A program made the translations under genes and the position numbers. Positions 5,666-10,119 of a DNA stretch of 10,119 nucleotides are shown in pieces (within the stretch, counting starts at the first letter, position 1; the number at the start of each line of letters is the position of its first letter). The stretch lies in assembly GCA_937919435.1 (NCBI GenBank), contig CALFRR010000181.1, forward strand, positions 1 to 10,119. Reading direction: 5' to 3'. The stretch is from an uncultured Alphaproteobacteria bacterium. GTDB lineage: Bacteria > Pseudomonadota > Alphaproteobacteria > Rhizobiales > Ancalomicrobiaceae. Below the pieces are notes generated by a model. It saw only the letters and a program-made list of their open reading frames with translations, searched no databases and had not been told where the DNA came from.

Positions 5666-7081
5666 ACGCGGCAGCAGGGTCTTGCCCATCAGCGCCTTGT
5701 CGATGGCGTGCGCCGCCTGACGGCCCTCGCGGATCGCCCAGACGACGAGACTCTGGCCACGCCGCATGTCGCCGGCGGCGAACACCTTCGGCACCGAGGT
5801 GGCGTAGTCGGCGTCGTTCGCCCCGACGTTGCCGCGACCGTCCCGGGCGACGCCGAGCGCCTCGAGCATCCCGTCGTGGATCGGCGAGACGAAGCCCATC
5901 GCCAGGAGGACGAGATCGGCGCGGAGCACCCGCTCGGTTCCGGCGATCGGCTGGAAGCGGCCGTCGACCTCGGCGATGTGGACCTCCTTGACCCGTCCGT
6001 CGGCGCCTTCGAAGCGCACCGCGGTGGTCGCGAACAGCCGCTCGGCGCCTTCCTCGTGCGACGACGAGGTGCGGAGCTTCAGCGGCCAGTTCGGCCAGGT
6101 GGTGAGCTTGTCCTCCTTCACCGGCGGCCGCGGCATGATCTCGAGCTGGGTCACCGACAGCGCCCCCTGCCGCACCGAGGTGCCGATGCAGTCGGAACCG
6201 GTGTCGCCGCCGCCGATCACCACCACGTGCTTGCCGGTCGCCTGGATCGGCGCGACGTTGCCGATCGGCTCGCCGGAGACCCGCCGGTTCTGCTGCGGCA
6301 GAAACTCCATGGCGAAGTGGACACCGCCGAGTTCCCGCCCGGGGATCGGCAGATCGCGCGGCTTCTCCGAGCCGCCGGCCAGCAGCACCGCGTCGTGCAG
6401 CTCGACCAACTGGTCGATCGGCACGTCGACGCCGACATGGACGTGGTAGTGGAACACCACACCTTCGGCCACCAGCTGCTGCACCCGCCGCTCGACCACG
6501 TTCTTGTCGAGCTTGAAGTCGGGGATGCCGTAGCGCAGCAGACCGCCGGCCTTGCCGTTCTTCTCGTAGACCCGGACCTCGTGGCCGGCGCGACGCAGCT
6601 GCTGGGCGGCGGCGAGCCCGGCCGGGCCGGAGCCGACGATCGCCACCTTCTTGCCGGTCGACACGGTCGGCGGCTGCGGCCTGGTCCAGCCTTCCTTCCA
6701 CGCCTTCTCGGCGATCGTCGATTCGATCGTCTTGATCGTCACCGGCGAGTCCTCGAGGTTCAGCGTGCACGCCGCCTCGCAGGGGGCAGGACAGATCTTG
6801 CCGGTGAAGTCCGGGAAGTTGTTGGTCGAGTGCAGATTCTTCGCCGCGGTCTCGTAGTCCCCCTTGTAGACGAGGTCGTTCCAGTCGGGGATCTGGTTGT
6901 TCACCGGACAGCCGCGGTGGCAGTAGGGGATGCCGCAATCCATGCAGCGCGCCCCCTGCCGCTGGACGTCGACGTCGCTCAGCGGCAGCGTGAACTCGTT
7001 GTAGTGGCGGATCCGATCGCCCGCCGGCTGGTACTTGAGTTCCTGGCGGTCGAACTCGAGGAATCCGGTGACCTTGCCCAT
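5663..7081 (-). CDS. gltD: Glutamate synthase (NADPH) small subunit
   Basis: This 472-residue beta subunit of glutamate synthase oxidises NADPH at FAD and passes electrons through iron-sulfur clusters to GltB. The N-terminal region holds the cysteines for two low-potential [4Fe-4S] clusters: CMDCGIPYCHRGCP (Cys46, 49, 54, 58) and CPAPCEAAC (Cys97, 101, 105). The FAD-binding loop is VGSGPAGLAAA (149-159) and the NADPH-binding loop is VIGGGDTGSDC (288-298). The closing FAD motif is FAAGDMRRGQSLVVWAIREGRQAA (434-457). The start at ATG 7081 gives the standard MGKVTGF N-terminus, with GGAG (7088-7091) 6 bases upstream. The frame is open further to 7184, but that lies in another frame and is not GltD. 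Length is normal and all key residues are present. It lies 128 bp downstream of gltB on the same strand, the usual gltBD order, so the two are almost certainly co-transcribed. The stop codon is embedded in a palindrome. Confidence 0.97.
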   Translation of the reverse strand: MGKVTGFLEFDRQELKYQPAGDRIRHYNEFTLPLSDVDVQRQGARCMDCGIPYCHRGCPVNNQIPDWNDLVYKGDYETAAKNLHSTNNFPDFTGKICPAPCEAACTLNLEDSPVTIKTIESTIAEKAWKEGWTRPQPPTVSTGKKVAIVGSGPAGLAAAQQLRRAGHEVRVYEKNGKAGGLLRYGIPDFKLDKNVVERRVQQLVAEGVVFHYHVHVGVDVPIDQLVELHDAVLLAGGSEKPRDLPIPGRELGGVHFAMEFLPQQNRRVSGEPIGNVAPIQATGKHVVVIGGGDTGSDCIGTSVRQGALSVTQLEIMPRPPVKEDKLTTWPNWPLKLRTSSSHEEGAERLFATTAVRFEGADGRVKEVHIAEVDGRFQPIAGTERVLRADLVLLAMGFVSPIHDGMLEALGVARDGRGNVGANDADYATSVPKVFAAGDMRRGQSLVVWAIREGRQAAHAIDKALMGKTLLPR

Positions 7082-7104
7082 CTCGCACTCCGTGATCTCG
7101 TCCT

Positions 7105-7206
7105 GGCCCCTCGGGGCCCGCTGATCTCCTGGCCGCGGTCTCGACGACGCCTCTCGCGTCTTCCTGCCGACCGCGGCCGATCACACCGATGTGGGGAAGC
7201 CTCCCC
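7105..7206 (-). other. Structured gltB-gltD intercistronic region with three stem-loops
   Basis: In transcript order (minus strand) three stem-loops occur. TCCCC (7202-7206) pairs with GGGGA (7193-7197). A long stem follows, GGCCGCGGTC (7131-7140) with GACCGCGGCC (7169-7178), 10 perfect pairs, containing a nested stem GACGC (7146-7150) with GCGTC (7156-7160). Last comes GGCCCC/GGGGCC (7105-7118) with a very tight loop. None is followed by a T-run, so they look less like terminators than like elements for mRNA stability, processing or differential gltB/gltD output. Confidence 0.5.
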
Positions 7207-7209
7207 GGG

Positions 7210-10119
<2,910 letters not shown>

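Overview
The window is GC-rich, with G or C at nearly every third codon position. Its protein families and arrangement point to an alphaproteobacterium, most likely Hyphomicrobiales (Rhizobiales). The pointers are a BBP2_2-type outer-membrane barrel, a DUF459 (SGNH-like) secreted protein, an MltB-type lytic transglycosylase with a peptidoglycan-binding tail, a CtrA-type TTAA-N7-TTAA box, and an alphaproteobacterial NADPH-type glutamate synthase operon. The genus cannot be named from this sequence. The assignment rests on recognised family motifs, not on a search.

Layout, left to right. (1) 1-1278, plus strand: the 3' part of an outer-membrane beta-barrel gene cut by the window edge. (2) 1279-1363: a short convergent gap with a hairpin that suits termination of the minus-strand gene galU. 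(3) 1364-2242, minus strand: galU, which makes UDP-glucose for surface polysaccharides. (4) 2243-2516: a 274-bp divergent intergenic region carrying a full CtrA-type box, read toward galU on one side and a lytic transglycosylase on the other. (5) 2517-5565, plus strand: three genes, namely a Tat-signal lytic murein transglycosylase, a secreted DUF459/SGNH-fold protein whose catalytic Ser and His positions are substituted, and a half-size EamA-type membrane protein that overlaps it by a GTGA junction. (6) 5566-5662: a convergent gap packed with palindromes, the last of which runs into the gltD stop codon. (7) 5663-10119, minus strand: gltD and the C-terminal two thirds of gltB. These encode the small and large subunits of glutamate synthase and are separated by 128 bp with several strong stem-loops.

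The left half is mostly envelope biology: an outer-membrane barrel, a UDP-sugar supply enzyme, a peptidoglycan-cleaving enzyme, a periplasmic SGNH-fold protein and a small inner-membrane protein. The right half is core nitrogen assimilation, in which GltBD converts glutamine plus 2-oxoglutarate to two glutamates. I see no mobile element, CRISPR array, tRNA, rRNA or phage gene. No stretch over 300 bp lacks a gene. The region reads as core chromosome, and no new multi-gene system is evident. The most interesting signals are the CtrA-type box, the substituted SGNH active site and the palindrome cluster between eamA and gltD.
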